Source of the DNA: Raffaelea ambrosiae
Lineage: Eukaryota; Ascomycota; Sordariomycetes; Ophiostomatales; Ophiostomataceae
DNA: 64,000 nt
Reading direction: 5' to 3'
Assembly: GCA_002778195.1 (NCBI GenBank)
Contig: PCDI01000002.1
Coordinates: 62,001-126,000, forward strand
The notes under the pieces were generated by a model. The model was not told the DNA's origin. It worked only from the letters and a program-made list of their open reading frames with translations, and did not search any database. This document shows positions 44,726-56,448 of the stretch, in pieces (positions within the stretch are counted from its first letter, which is position 1; each line of letters starts with the position of its first letter). A program made the translations under genes and the position numbers.

Positions 44726-47700
44726 TTAATGAGTTTCGCCGAGACAAAACAGTTCAATCTCTCCTACTCCTGAACCGTACGTACCCTCTTGCGCTTCGCG
44801 CATATTTTCATGCCAATCTAGGAATGCATTATGTATGTCGTCGTCGCTCTGGATGCTGATAAAATCACCGTCCTCGTCCTTATAGCGTAGTCTCAAATTT
44901 CCTTTTCCTATGCTGCTATTGGTGAACCGCCCTAGTTTCGCATCGATTCTGTCGACTAGTGATTGGTACGAGATGTTGAATGCCACAACGAGAGTCATGT
45001 AGTTCGACATGTCATAATTGACCTTCACTTTCAGTTGCGTAGGAACTGATGTATCCGAGTTCGTAGCCATGACTGAACCCATCACCGCTGTCCGCGATCC
45101 AAGAGGCGGCGATACGGCTGATCTTGGCTCACTAACACCCATCGGCATTTGGTGCTGGGGTCCTGGTGTATTTTGCCTGTGGTAAATTGGCTGCGCCGGG
45201 AACTGGGTCATGGTCGCTGCAAATGAAATATTCTGCTGTTGTTGCTGAAGCCGGTCCTTCTGCGCGCTAGGACTCTGTGTGCTGGACCGAATGGGAAGGT
45301 CGTTTCTAGGACTGCCTGTATTTGACCGCGGGATCGATGAGTCGTGCCTCTCATGTGTGAGGTGAGAAGGTATGCCAGGCACTGCGGGAATGTTGCCCTG
45401 ACTCCCACCCGGTGTTCTGCGATTTGACTGGCCATTGATGTCGGGGGTGCTGTAGCTTCGACTGCGTGACGGCCCTGGCGGCATAGACGGACCACGAGTA
45501 TTCCTTCCATTTACCATGCCGTAAGCGTTGGATGGGGACGGGCCGTCCCGCGATGGCGCCCGTGGCATAGCTGGTGCCGTATACCGATTTGAGTCGCCCT
45601 CCCAACCGCCTGGCTGTGGCGTTCCGCTTTTGGAAAACATATAACCTGCACCTGGCGGAAACACACCCGAAGTGGTGCTTGTTCTAGAGGACACTGGCGA
45701 GTCGCCTACTGGCGAGAAATATGACTCGCCCCCACGAACTCCTGGTGAAGACGCCTGCGGAGGCAGCTGAGTTTGCAGGCTCAGAGGAGCCGGAGCAGGA
45801 GGGAGCGGGAATCGTGGCGGTGGCTGCCGCACCAACCCTGCGATCGACTGTGTGTTCTCTAGTGTGGCTCTTCGGGTAGTTGATCCAGTAAACTGTGGCT
45901 GGCCTATGGTGGGGCCATAATCGTCATCGTCGGCATCGTCCTGTGCATAGGGATTTTCAACGCCGGCTTGGGTCTGCATCCAAAGAAACTCAGGTGGAGG
46001 TTGGTCGGGGCTCTGGTCGGACCTGGGCGTATTTAATTTGCGCTGTGCATCCAGTCCAGTTGCCCACTTTTTCATAGACTCCTCGTTTTGAAATTTGATC
46101 ACGAAGTTCTCGACACCGGGATCACCCTTCCACCAAATTTGCACCGTATAAGACCCTGATTAGACGTCAATACTGTAAATCAGAAACAAAGGCAAGGAAC
46201 TGCACACGAGGCAGGCGTCATGGAAAAGTTACGTGGGGTAAAACTTACCGGGCTTAGACAACGATATGACTTCAGTAACATTGGTCATGAAGATGCGACC
46301 CTTAAGCTGCAGCCTCGCGTTCTTATTCCTGATTTTGGGTCCTGTTGACCTCGTCTTGTCCTTTTTGTCCTTGGTCTTGTTTGGCGTGAGCTCCTTGCAG
46401 CACAAGAGGATACACTCAAAGAGATAAATCTCGTAGTCTTTCTCCTGGTCGCTCTTTCCGGTGACCACGGTGTAAACTCCATGAAGAAGAAGCTTTCCAA
46501 ACTGGTCCACCCGGTGATTCTTCCAGTCGTCGACGCGATTAATCAGGTCATCCAACGCTTCGTCCAAGAGATCCCGGTCCACAGCCTCATTCGCTCTTTG
46601 GAGTATTCGTTCGGCAGAATAAATGCCTGCTTCAAGATCGGCTTTCTCTTCCTCGTATTCGCTCTTCTTCCGCAAGTCCTAATGAGGAAAAAAGTCAGTG
46701 ATCGACAATCCAACGCGTCAAGGCTAGTGGCAACTTGGTCCGGGTCGTTAATTTGACATACCTTTAGTAGAAGTGGGTATTTAACAAGTCTTTGCATGGG
46801 CTTCAAAAGGAATCCGCCAAGGGTGTTGAAATCTACAGCAACGGGGTGATTTGCTGACTTGATCTTATCGAACACGGACTGCGCCAGTTGCGCAGCCTTG
46901 CGCTGGTTGGCAATGAACGGTTGGTAAAGATCAAACGACTCTTCAAATGTCACAAACAAGCTACCCCATTGTTGCGAGTGTTGTGGCATGGAATTTGTTG
47001 TTTCGACACGGATAAGAAATCGACGTTGGAAATCTAAAATGGAGTTGATGTTGAGAAAAATCTGATGAACAACATCGCCGTTGATGATGCCCCGTTGCTC
47101 AAGTGTTTTCTTCAAGTCATGAAGGTTTTCCAGGTCCTGGACATATTTCCGTTCAGTATCGACCAGCTCTCGAACGATGTAGTCCCGGTAGCTTGGCTGT
47201 GACCCTTGGACGGCTGGAACATCATCATCTGGATGAGACTGCGCCTGGAGTAGCAGCCCGCGTTCTTGCGCCAGGTCAAGAACATGGTTGACCACGCTTG
47301 TGACCTGGTGGAGGTCAGAATATGTTTCATATCTAGGAAAGTAGTTGATCATGGTCTGAAACACTTGCCTTCACAAAGCCAGTCGTATCAGTTCCCGTGA
47401 CATCACCAACGACAAAACACTTTGCTGTGGGCATGTTCAGCTCCCTTAAGCAGGCGTTGATAAATTTGAAAATAGCAATCTTCGACTTCTTGGCATCATT
47501 TCCATTCTGGTCGTCCATCACAAGGGGATTCGGAGGCTGCAGCGCATTGTAAACTGTGAGGAGAGGGTAGCCGCTGCGGAACATTTGCCACAGCGCCTCA
47601 ACAGGGTCGCCATCGCCACCCTCATCTCGCTCTAGTTGTTCCAGCCGCTCCAAATGAGCCTCAAATCCGGGGACTTGGGCAAGTCTCTGTTTCAGAGACA

Positions 47701-47962
47701 CGCATATTTGGTAGAGGGACCTGGAGGCGTCCGCCTTCTGGTTGATAATATTGCTTGTGGCAACGACCTGACCATTTGCTGGCGGGTTGGTCATGATTGC
47801 CGTGCTTGCCAATGACGCAAGCGAGGTTGTGGAGTTGTAGCCCACCGTGCTAGACAGTTGGCTTGCTCGAGGCGCAGCGGCCGCTCTGTTCCCGTTTGCG
47901 GTGGATGTAGTGGATGAAAAGAGGGGTGCGGTATTCGTTCTCAGTAGGGGTGCATGCGCCAT
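44726..47962 (-). CDS. cdc24: Cdc24, guanine nucleotide exchange factor for Cdc42
   Basis: Activates the Rho GTPase Cdc42 at sites of polar growth; essential for hyphal tip growth. Exons are 47962-47369, 47304-46762, 46678-46249 and 46155-44726, giving 998 residues. Domains: Cdc24/calponin-like region at about 90-198 (LYQICVSLKQRLAQVPGF to TGTDTTGFVK); DH/RhoGEF at about 240-430 (DYIVRELVDTERKYVQDLENL, GGFLLKPMQRLVKYPLLLK); PH at about 437-560 (LLLHGVYTVVTGK to MKKWATGLDAQ); a Pro/Ser/Gln-rich linker; and C-terminal PB1 at about 890-998 (TQLKVKVNYDMSNYMTLVV, IQSDDDIHNAF), which would bind the scaffold Bem1. The first intron needs a GC-AG pair (AAG/GCAAGT) to keep FVK-VTSVVNHVLDLA in frame. 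The start chosen is MAHAPLLRTN; the frame remains open upstream. Confidence 0.95.
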
Positions 47963-50310
47963 GACTACTCCATCCACACGGGGAGACGCTCCTGATGATG
48001 GATTTCTCGGCTCGCACGAAGACAACAACGACGGGAGCAGAGGCCGTTCCAGCGCTCGCAAGGAGGGGAGGTAGACGGAGGTGGGTAGGGGGGGGGCAGG
48101 TGACCAGTCGCAAAGCACAGGATAGAGCCGGAGAAAGAATGCTGCCGCCTTGGAGCGTTCTCGTAGCGGTGCCCAAGATACGTTAGGCTGGGATGGCCCG
48201 ATCGGAAACCCGTTTCTCGACTTTGTGCCTTTACTTTCTGGTATACTTCGGTTTGGCCTTGGGTCCGATGCCAATCGACGGTTAGGAACCCGGCGATAAA
48301 TGCAGGGAAGGAGGTGGAAATGGCTAGCAAGGATGATCGCAGATATGGCCCGCCGAGAGAGAACCCGCGGGGCGTGAACTGGCCGGGGAAGTGCAAAGGA
48401 GAAGCGTGCTGGGGCTGGCGACGATAAGCGCGCTGGCACACAGTCAGATGAGAGTGTTGACACCTGTGTTGTGTCACATCCGCCAGCGGGTGTCGTATTC
48501 TCCAAGCAAAGTGGCCTTCCGTGAAGTGCAGTGTATTGATCCGCAGACGGGACAAGAGACCAGGAGCCGATCGGTGGTGTCGTGGGTGAGTGGTGATATT
48601 GTAGCGCCTCTCTGGTCGTGGGCGGTGATTGTTGATGAAGGAGGATGTCAAGAGAGAGGCAGGAGCGCCAGATAATTGGGGATGGTTGGTCGGGATCAAA
48701 GCGACCCATCAAAAGCGTAAGATACATTTAGGGAGGGGCGACCCTTGATTGTCACAGGGCGAAAGGGGGGCACCAGAAGAAAAGAAAACAGAAAAGTGGA
48801 GACAGTGACTTGAAGGGGTTGGCCTTCCAGACGCCCAATTTTTGGCGGGAACGAATCGGAAAAAGTACAATCCAAGCTCATGCGCACTGTATACTCTCGG
48901 CCCAGTTGTGGCTAGCCAAGACCCTCCCGTATCCAATATTTGGCTGGGGCGGCGTATAGCACAGCTACAGTGTTCTTCAGATTTTGCACGGTGAATGGAG
49001 CATTGAATGTTGCCGTTTCAAGGTGCGAACCCGTCAAGCGCTGCCCCGAGAAGCGTTGGACTGTATCAGAACAGATGCAATGAACAGGAGCTAGAAGTGC
49101 ACAGTGGCAGCTCTGTGATCATGGTAGTCCAAGATACGCACACGCCAGGGCACTGGACGAGGCGTATGATTAGGCATCACTTTGACTGTTCGCCCAGCCT
49201 ATATGGGTTTGAGTGTTGCAGGTTCAACTGCGAGCAACAACGGGTCCATATTCCGGAAGGCAGCGGGATGCACCGCAAGCATGCTGAGTGCAGAAGCTCA
49301 AATAGAGAAGGGGCTATTGCCGCGGTTGGTCACGGCCGCTTTCTGGAATGGTGCTGGTATGTTTGATTTTCTTTGCATCCGTGCTTTTCCCCAAGCGAAC
49401 CTATTGGAACGATCGACAGTTGGCCTTACGAGACACGATGGCTTCTTCGATACGTAGGAGGCTGTCTATGTGCACTAAGGTGATCTTCCTCACAACTCCT
49501 GTGGTGCTTGCTTTGTTAGCAAGTACAGCCAGCTCGACTGGTGTCCGCGGCGCTGGCGTCAGGCGCTCGACCAGTAGCTCACGAATGAAGGCCATCCGTA
49601 CCATCTAGTATCACCTCTCTGGATCAGAGCCATGAAAAACGGTGAGCGATCAGGTAGACGCCCCTTAATGTCAGGTAGATGTAGTCACGTGGCCAAATCG
49701 GTGGAGGGCTGATTAAGATTTGAGTAACCAGACTGTGGATGGTGTTTCTGCCTGAAATATGAGGTAGTGACCTTACCACCGATTGGCGAGGAGAAACAGA
49801 GACAACAACGTCCTGGAGTGTGATGAACCTGACGACACCAACAGCCACACAAGCAGATCAGAAACGACCGAGCTGAAATTAAACAGAAGAAACTCGGTTT
49901 TGCACATAGGGTGGCTTAGGTTCACCCACTCACCAGTGCAAACTGGTTCAAAGAGAGGTCATTCACGGACACGGCCATCGTCGACTATCTTCGTCAGCCT
50001 TCCTTAATAATTGGCCCAGTGACAGACACGCCACCTTCTTCCTAGACTATACACTCAACAGCAACTGGCAGCAACAAGAAATAGCATAGAAAAACGGGTA
50101 TGCACTCAATAACCACGGTCAAGAAAGCGGGATAAACACGAAACACGCGACTTGCCCTCCCAAAGACCGCCTGCTTCTCTTGCTTTCCCCGAGACAACAT
50201 CAAGCGCAGACACTTGCGACCACCCATCTGTTTGTTTACGTTCCGGCTCCAGGGCCACTGAGCGCTCCTGCGACAGATACAGAATCGTCGCAAGCATAGA
50301 CAGCTTCGAT
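47963..50310. promoter_or_regulatory. Divergent upstream region cdc24 / F-box WD40 gene
   Basis: 2.35 kb between two regulators. Next to cdc24 (to about 48.7 kb) the cdc24 sense strand is C/T-rich and stays open in the cdc24 frame up to 48727; this is probably leader sequence, but an N-terminal extension cannot be excluded. GTAAGATAC lies at 48717-48725 and CACGTG at 49686-49691. A short frame at about 49348-49608 is not supported. Confidence 0.45.
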
Positions 50311-53300
50311 ATGGATCCATTCCAACCCCAGCAACCCGATGAGGGTTACTCGGAAGACCCCTTGACCGGACCTGCAGCTTCAGCGTTTCCTTTGAAAACT
50401 GTTGGCCACGATGATGGTGCCTCGCTTTTACGCTCACATTTTACTGGCGAGCTCTCCCCTCTGCTTACCCGGCATATTTCGTCACTGTCCTTGCGGGCCA
50501 AAACACGTGAGCAGCAGCTTTTCCCGTCCACCGCCCACACTGTCCATGCAAACCTGCCATAGATGCTATGCAGAACACTGACCCGGCTTCAACAGAGCTC
50601 ACAGAATCCCTCCTCGATGGCCTACCCACAAGCGTGATTGCCCAGATTGTTCAAAAACTGAATCCACGTCTCTACATCGACTTCATTCGCTACTTGCCCG
50701 CCGAGATTTGCCTAAAGATCCTGGGGTATCTCGATCCTCTGTCTTTGATCTCCGTGGCTATGTCATGCCGTGCTTGGTATGATCTTGCGCTAGACAGAAA
50801 GTTGTGGGAGCGCCTCTACTACCAGGAAGGGTGGAGGGCGTTGACTGCGGAGATGCAAGCGTGTGAAGAGAAGATCAATCGCGACAAGCCTGTCCCGTCT
50901 GAAGGCGGCCACGTCTTCAAAAAGCGCGCCATTTCATCTTCGCTTCGTGTGGGAGGTGATCTGGACTACACTATGCCGGACGCAGATCGAGCTCCGAAAT
51001 CAGAAGCCATCGAAACATCTGCTCAACCCATGACAAGCCTTTTCGGAAACCCAGCAGTTGTCCCAGATAATTCCACACCAGACTGGCAACAAGCAGCATC
51101 CTCTGACGCGAAGAAGAAGGGCAAAGAGCGGGCCGTGTCTCCCTCTCCTCCGACACCGCCGGCCACCACGACGCCATCTATGTCACAACAGATGGCAGCA
51201 CTCCTGTCTGCGAATAGGTTGCCAAAATCTAGTCTTTGGATGTGGGACCCGGTCGCCAACAGGTATAGAATTAGCTGGAAATATTTATATTCCCTGCGCC
51301 GCAGATTGGAGACCAATTGGGAGCTTGGCAAGTTCACGAATTTCCAGTTTCCTCATCCCGACTATCCCCACGAGGCCCACGGCGAATGCATTTACACGTT
51401 GCAGTTCAACTCTGAGTATTTGGTCAGTGGCAGCCGAGACCGCACAATACGCATTTGGAACATACGCACCCGTCGTCTCGTGCGTCAACCATTGGCCGGC
51501 CACCGAGGTTCTGTGCTTTGCCTGCAATTTGATTCTGATCCCGAAGAAGATCTGATTGTCTCAGGGAGCAGCGACTCCAATGTCATCTTGTGGCGGTTTT
51601 CCACAGGTGAAATTATTCAGCGACTCGCCCGAGCACACAGAGAGCCAGTTCTGAATGTCAAATTTGACAAGCATATTCTCGTCACATGCTCTAAGGACAA
51701 GACGATCAAGATTTTCAACAGGAAAGAACTTAAACCGGGTGATCTTGGTTACGGTGATGTGCTGGTCAACCCCGTACCTGTTCACTTGAAGGATTACGGC
51801 TACACTGGCCTAGACCAGCTTCCGCTCAAGCCACCGTACAGCCTAATTGGGAGTCTTGAAGGGCACAGTGCTGCTGTCAATGCCGTCCAGATTCATGGAC
51901 GCGAAGTGGTGTCCGCTTCTGGAGACCGTAACGTGAAAATCTGGGATTGGCCCAATCAAACTTGTGTCCGCACATTCCTTGGGCACAATAAAGGTATTGC
52001 CTGTGTGCAGTACGACGGCAGGAGGATTGTATCGGGGAGCAGCGACAATGAAGTGAAAGTATTTGACCGACAGTCAGGGGTGGAAGTCGCAAGTCTTCGA
52101 TCCCACTCTAATCTTGTCCGGACAGTCCAAGCCGGGTTCGGTGATCTGCCGTACAGTGCAGTCGAGGACGAGAAGGAGGCAGCCAAGGTTGATCGGCGCT
52201 ACTTTGAAGCTGTGCAAAACGGAACTCTGCCTACAGCCCCGCAACACAGACGGCATGCCGGTAACGCTGCCAACGTCGGCAGTCAACGACCAGAGGACAT
52301 CTTGTTCACTGGTGCGAAACTGCCGCCTGGCGGTGGTGGAGGGAAATACGGGCGCATCGTGTCTGGCTCCTATGACACAACAATTATCATATGGCGACGG
52401 GACAAGGAGGGCATTTGGAAAGCCCAGCATCATCTCAAGCAAGAGGAAGCTGCATCGGCAGCGGCAGCTACAGGCTCGCTGGCTATTGCCCGGAGGACTC
52501 ACGTTGCATCACGAGCAGCGAACCGAATAGCAGCTGCGAACATACCTTCTGCCGCGGCCATGCCTGGGCAACAAATTTCGCATCCAGGCTACCCTATGCA
52601 GGTTGACCCTCCAGAGATCCGAAATGGGGCATCCAATTTCGACCAGATTGCCCTGACAGACTTCATTGATAACCTTGTTGGGCAAGGGGTTCATGCTCTA
52701 CAGGAGGCACTTGCCACGTATCCCAATTTGCTCACGATGCAGGACACTCTCCACGCTGCTATCGATCGCTATCCAAGCCCGTTTGTTCGGTCGCATTTGC
52801 GGCAATCTGTTAATACGGCCGCCATCCGGGTCCAGATTGCCCAGGCTAGGGGTGCTCGGACAGCAGCAAATTCGGGACCAACACATACTACGGCTACTGG
52901 ACCCTCTGCTGCCGGTTTTCCACAGGCTGCCGGAGGAAGCTCTGCCAATGTCGGAAGGGAATCCATAGTTGCTTCCAACGCATTCGGCGTCGTGCCACCT
53001 TTTGCAAACCCAGCGGCCTCCTCTTCGTCTGCTACCCAAGATGGTGCCACATACGGTCTTCCGTCGACGACTCAGGACCAGTCTGTCCTTCCCGCGGTAG
53101 CTGGACCAGTGGGGACGCACGTCACAACGCATGCTTCTGTTAGCCACGTCCCAAACGCTGCACAGAATCACGCTCAACAGCCCAGTGCTGCGGCTGTTAC
53201 CGGTGCGCCGCCACCTGTTGCCGCAGCTGCTACTGCTGCCGGTCCAAGGCCAGCTGCCCATCACCCACACATCGACGATAGTGAAGCCGCTAATCCTGCG

Positions 53301-53435
53301 CGGGTGTTTAAGCTGCAGTTTGACGCGCGACGGATTGTGTGTTGTAGCCAGACAACGACTATTGTCGGCTGGGATTTCTGTAACGGCGATGCTGAGCTGG
53401 AGGAGGCCGTGCGGTTCTTCGGTACCGTGGACTAG
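50311..53435 (+). CDS. fwd-1: F-box/WD40 protein, FWD-1-like (SCF substrate receptor)
   Basis: Substrate adaptor of an SCF ubiquitin ligase, related to Slimb/beta-TrCP. In Neurospora, FWD-1 directs degradation of the clock protein FRQ. Exons are 50311-50506 and 50563-53435, giving 1022 residues; the 56-nt intron (GTGAGC donor, CATAG acceptor) joins ..RAKT-HAMQNTDP. The F-box is at about residues 100-150 (YLPAEICLKILGYLDPLSLISVAMSCRAWYDLAL, in part, then KLWERLYY). WD40 repeats start at about residue 285: LVSGSRDRTIRIWNI, LIVSGSSDSNVILWRF, VTCSKDKTIKIF, VVSASGDRNVKIWDW, RIVSGSSDNEVKVFD and GRIVSGSYDTTIIIWRR. A long Ala/Thr/Pro-rich insert precedes the last blade-like segment FKLQFDARRIVCCSQTTTI near the C-terminus. 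F-box plus WD40 is certain; orthology to FWD-1 is judged from overall architecture. Confidence 0.85.
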
Positions 53436-53688
53436 GGTGCAAACGCTTTTTTGGTATTGTCTCACTACCGGGTAGGGAATCGGTAGGAAGAATTGGGATG
53501 ACGGCGATTTCAAAGTTTGCAGGCATGTCCCAATATTTATATGTAACCATTACTATGCAAATGTATTCATCATTGTCGCGGCTTCACTGTGGTTCTGCCA
53601 GCTACATATGAAGTATCATGTGCAAGCGTTAACTTCTTATATTGCCATTTGAAACTGTATATCGAAACCAGGGTGTGGGGATTGTCTT

Positions 53689-54330
53689 CTATCCAGCAAC
53701 CTCCTTGATCTTTCCTTCCACCTGGGGGGGTTCGTCAACGAATTCCGGAACCTCATCTTGCATGAAGCTTGGCACGCCCAGGGAGCTACCCAACTCGCCC
53801 TCTAGATCGACATCCTGGCCGAGTGCCTCCAGCTCAGCGTCAAGCTCGGCTTCGTCCACGTCCTCTGGTATGTCATAGCTGCGGGCCAGCGATTCTTGTA
53901 TCTCGTTGCTGACGTCTAGAAGATCGGCCATTTCGTCCTGGAGGCGTTCAATCTTGTCCAGGTCCACTTTCCCATATTGTTTCCGAAGCTCCTTGTTTGT
54001 CGTTTTCATAGCATCCACGGTGGTCATAACGTTTTTGAGGTTGTCCTGCATTGTCTGTGCCTGCTCCATGTTCCATACCTGGGACTCCAGCTGATCCCGC
54101 TGCGCTTCATACTGCTTCCTCCGCTGCAGTACCTTAAGAGCCTTTTGCTTGAGTGCTGTTTTGCCTGGGCCGTCGCGCATTCGGCTCAGTTTTGTTTGGT
54201 AGGTGCTGAGTTCGGCATTAATGGTCACGAGTTTTGAGTCGATGGACTCGATGCGATCGTTCACGTTGGACACGGCTGTCCCTAGAGTGGGCTTCGGCGC
54301 CTTGGACCCGCTGCCGAAGAAGCGGTTCAT
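53689..54330 (-). CDS. vps60: ESCRT-III-type protein Vps60 (Mos10/CHMP5)
   Basis: ESCRT-III family protein acting late in multivesicular-body formation, where it recruits Vta1 to control Vps4. Single exon, 213 residues. The N-terminus MNRFFGSGSKAPKPTLGTAV is characteristic of Vps60/CHMP5. It is followed by helices with alternating Lys/Glu (SIDSKLVTINAELSTYQTKL, ALKVLQRRKQYEAQRDQL) and an acidic C-terminal half (IPEDVDEAELDAELEALGQD) with the usual Snf7-family charge split. The ATG at 54330 was chosen because the conserved N-terminus begins there; the frame's upstream extension to 54501 does not match the family. Vfa1, another regulator of the Vps4 step, is encoded about 20 kb away. Confidence 0.93.
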   Translation of the reverse strand: MNRFFGSGSKAPKPTLGTAVSNVNDRIESIDSKLVTINAELSTYQTKLSRMRDGPGKTALKQKALKVLQRRKQYEAQRDQLESQVWNMEQAQTMQDNLKNVMTTVDAMKTTNKELRKQYGKVDLDKIERLQDEMADLLDVSNEIQESLARSYDIPEDVDEAELDAELEALGQDVDLEGELGSSLGVPSFMQDEVPEFVDEPPQVEGKIKEVAG

Positions 54331-55100
54331 GTTGACGGAAGATCTGTCACAGTATTTTCGGGTGTGGATGGGGAGGAGAGTCTTCGGTTGCTCCGAGTGT
54401 TGCAGAGAGGTCGCACAAATGTCGTGGAAGGCACTGGCTTTTGATTGCCCCTCTACTGCGAACGAGGCTGGCACTTGACCTTGCTTAGCGCCCGGCAGCA
54501 TACGTCAGTCATGCCGCTAGGCACCACCAATAAGGGTGGCGATTGCAATGTCCCCCAACCTCTTGTCTCGCCCACCCACCCCAAAAGCAGCTTGGATAAT
54601 AGGATGTATTGTAATTAAGGCAAGGCACACATCGGCAACTGCTTACATTTGCATGTAGCTCGTCTTTCAGCCCATCTTGCTGTGTCGCTTTACAGCTAGG
54701 ATTTTGTGATACTATAGTATCTACAGCGTATTTACCACCAACAGCCATTACCAAATTATAGATATCAAACCTAGGGAAATACGACATCTCTTCCGAATTC
54801 ATTATGGAAGCTATGGCAGCCTGTCCGGAGTTTCTCTGAGAGCGCGAAAAAGAGTTGGCCGTATGTTATGTAGGCTTGAGTGAAGCATTTCTAGTGGCAT
54901 CTTGCGTGCATTTGGGTCTTTGAGGTGCCCCGCACTAGGCTCAACGCGGTCTAGTCACGCTAATAGCCAATGTTTCTGTCGCTGTCACCGCCTGCAAAAG
55001 TATCTCTTCGTCGGCTTGAGAAGCTTCTACAAGCAGCACGTCTATTCGAATCACACACTCCCTGTCACTTCATTTGTGAGATCTTTGACCCAATTTCAGC
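54331..55100. promoter_or_regulatory. Divergent promoter vps60 / mevalonate diphosphate decarboxylase
   Basis: 770 bp with no gene recognised. A perfect 14-bp palindrome GATACTATAGTATC lies at 54708-54721. Its core TACTATAGTA also occurs at 28339-28348 in the gene desert. Confidence 0.45.
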
Positions 55101-56367
55101 ATGGTGGACGCGAAAATCTACCGGGCGACAACCAGCGCCCCTGTCAATATTGCTGTTGTCAAGTGAGTTTCTGCATTGGCCACGCATTTCTATTTCAAAC
55201 GAGCCGTGCGAATGAGGTGGACTGGGGTCTAACTCTGCAATTCATAGGTACTGGGGGAAACGCGACGCAATGCTCAATCTCCCGACCAACTCTTCGCTCT
55301 CGGTCACTTTGGCACAGTCCGACCTGCGCACCCTCACCACGGCGTCTTGCTCGCAGGCATATCCGACAGACGTGGGCGATACCCTCATTCTCAATGGCGA
55401 ACCTTCAGACGTGTCCGGTGCACGCACGCAGGCATGCTTCCGTGCCCTACGCCAAAGACGTGCAACTCTTGAGTCTACCGACCCGTCTCTGCCTAAGCTA
55501 TCGACCATGCCCCTTCGAATCGTGACCGAGAACAACTTTCCAACCGCTGCTGGCCTGGCCTCCTCAGCCGCAGGATTTGCGGCATTGGTCCGGGCCATTG
55601 CTGATCTGTACGAGCTGCCAGACACTCCCTCTCAGCTCAGCTTGATTGCGCGACAAGGCTCGGGCTCGGCATGCCGCAGCGTGTTCGGCGGTTACGTGGC
55701 ATGGCGGATGGGTGCGGCCGCCGACGGCAGTGATTCTCTGGCAGAGCAAGTGGCTCCAGCTTCCGCCTGGCCAGAAATGCGAGCAATTATTCTGGTTGTA
55801 TCAGCCGCCAAGAAGGGTGTCTCCTCCACGTCTGGCATGCAGCAGACCGTAATGACTTCGGGTCTCTTCAAGGAAAGGGTGGCCAATATTGTCCCGCAGC
55901 ACATGGCCCAGATGGAGAAGGCGATCGCGGCCAAGGACTTCGCATCATTTGCTGAAGTCACCATGAGAGACTCGAACTCTTTTCATGCTTGCTGTGCCGA
56001 TACATACCCTCCCGTTTACTACATGAACGACGTGTCAAGAGCGGCCGTCCGTGCCGTGGAGGCCATCAACGCCAAGGCCAGCAAAATAGTTGCTGCATAT
56101 ACGTTCGACGCTGGCCCGAACGCCGTCATATATTATCTGGAGAAGGATACCAGTATTGTGCTCGGAACATTTGCAAGCATTCTTGGAGGAACCGAGGGCT
56201 GGAAAGACAGTCAACCCAGCACATCAGCTGTCGTCCAGTTGGATGACGTTATTGCTGCCACGCTCAAGTCTGGTGTCAGCAGGGTTATTAACACCGCTGT
56301 TGGAGAGGGGCCTATCGAGTCACAAGACCACTTAGTCTGCGAAAACGGTCAGCCGGCGAAAAGATAG
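55101..56367 (+). CDS. mvd1: Diphosphomevalonate decarboxylase
   Basis: GHMP-kinase-fold enzyme that converts mevalonate diphosphate to isopentenyl diphosphate using ATP, in the sterol and isoprenoid pathway (yeast MVD1/ERG19). Exons are 55101-55162 and 55248-56367, giving 393 residues (yeast has 396). The N-terminal strand TSAPVNIAVVK-YWGKRD crosses the intron in frame; then LNLPTNSSLSVTL, the Gly-rich ATP loop FPTAAGLASSAAGFAAL, the substrate segment RQGSGSACRSVFGGYVAW, and the C-terminal YTFDAGPNAVIYYLE. All are standard for the family. The stop is followed by a short tandem repeat. Confidence 0.97.
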
Positions 56368-56379
56368 TGTCTAGGCAGT

Positions 56380-56448
56380 GTTTACAGGTAGCGTTTACAG
56401 GCACTGTTCACAACTCACAACTGTCTACAGGCGCTGTCTACAGGGAGC
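56380..56448 (+). repeat. 13-bp imperfect tandem repeat after mvd1
   Basis: Units GTTTACAGGTAGC (56380), GTTTACAGGCACT (56393), a diverged GTTCACAACTC copy (56406), GTCTACAGGCGCT (56423) and GTCTACAGGGAGC (56436) follow each other just after the stop codon, so probably within the 3' UTR. Confidence 0.75.

Noticed and set aside
49348..49608. 86-codon open frame with hydrophobic segments
   Set aside because: Begins with a hydrophobic run but has no family match, and the product ends in a basic low-complexity tail; could be chance in a 2.3-kb intergenic region.
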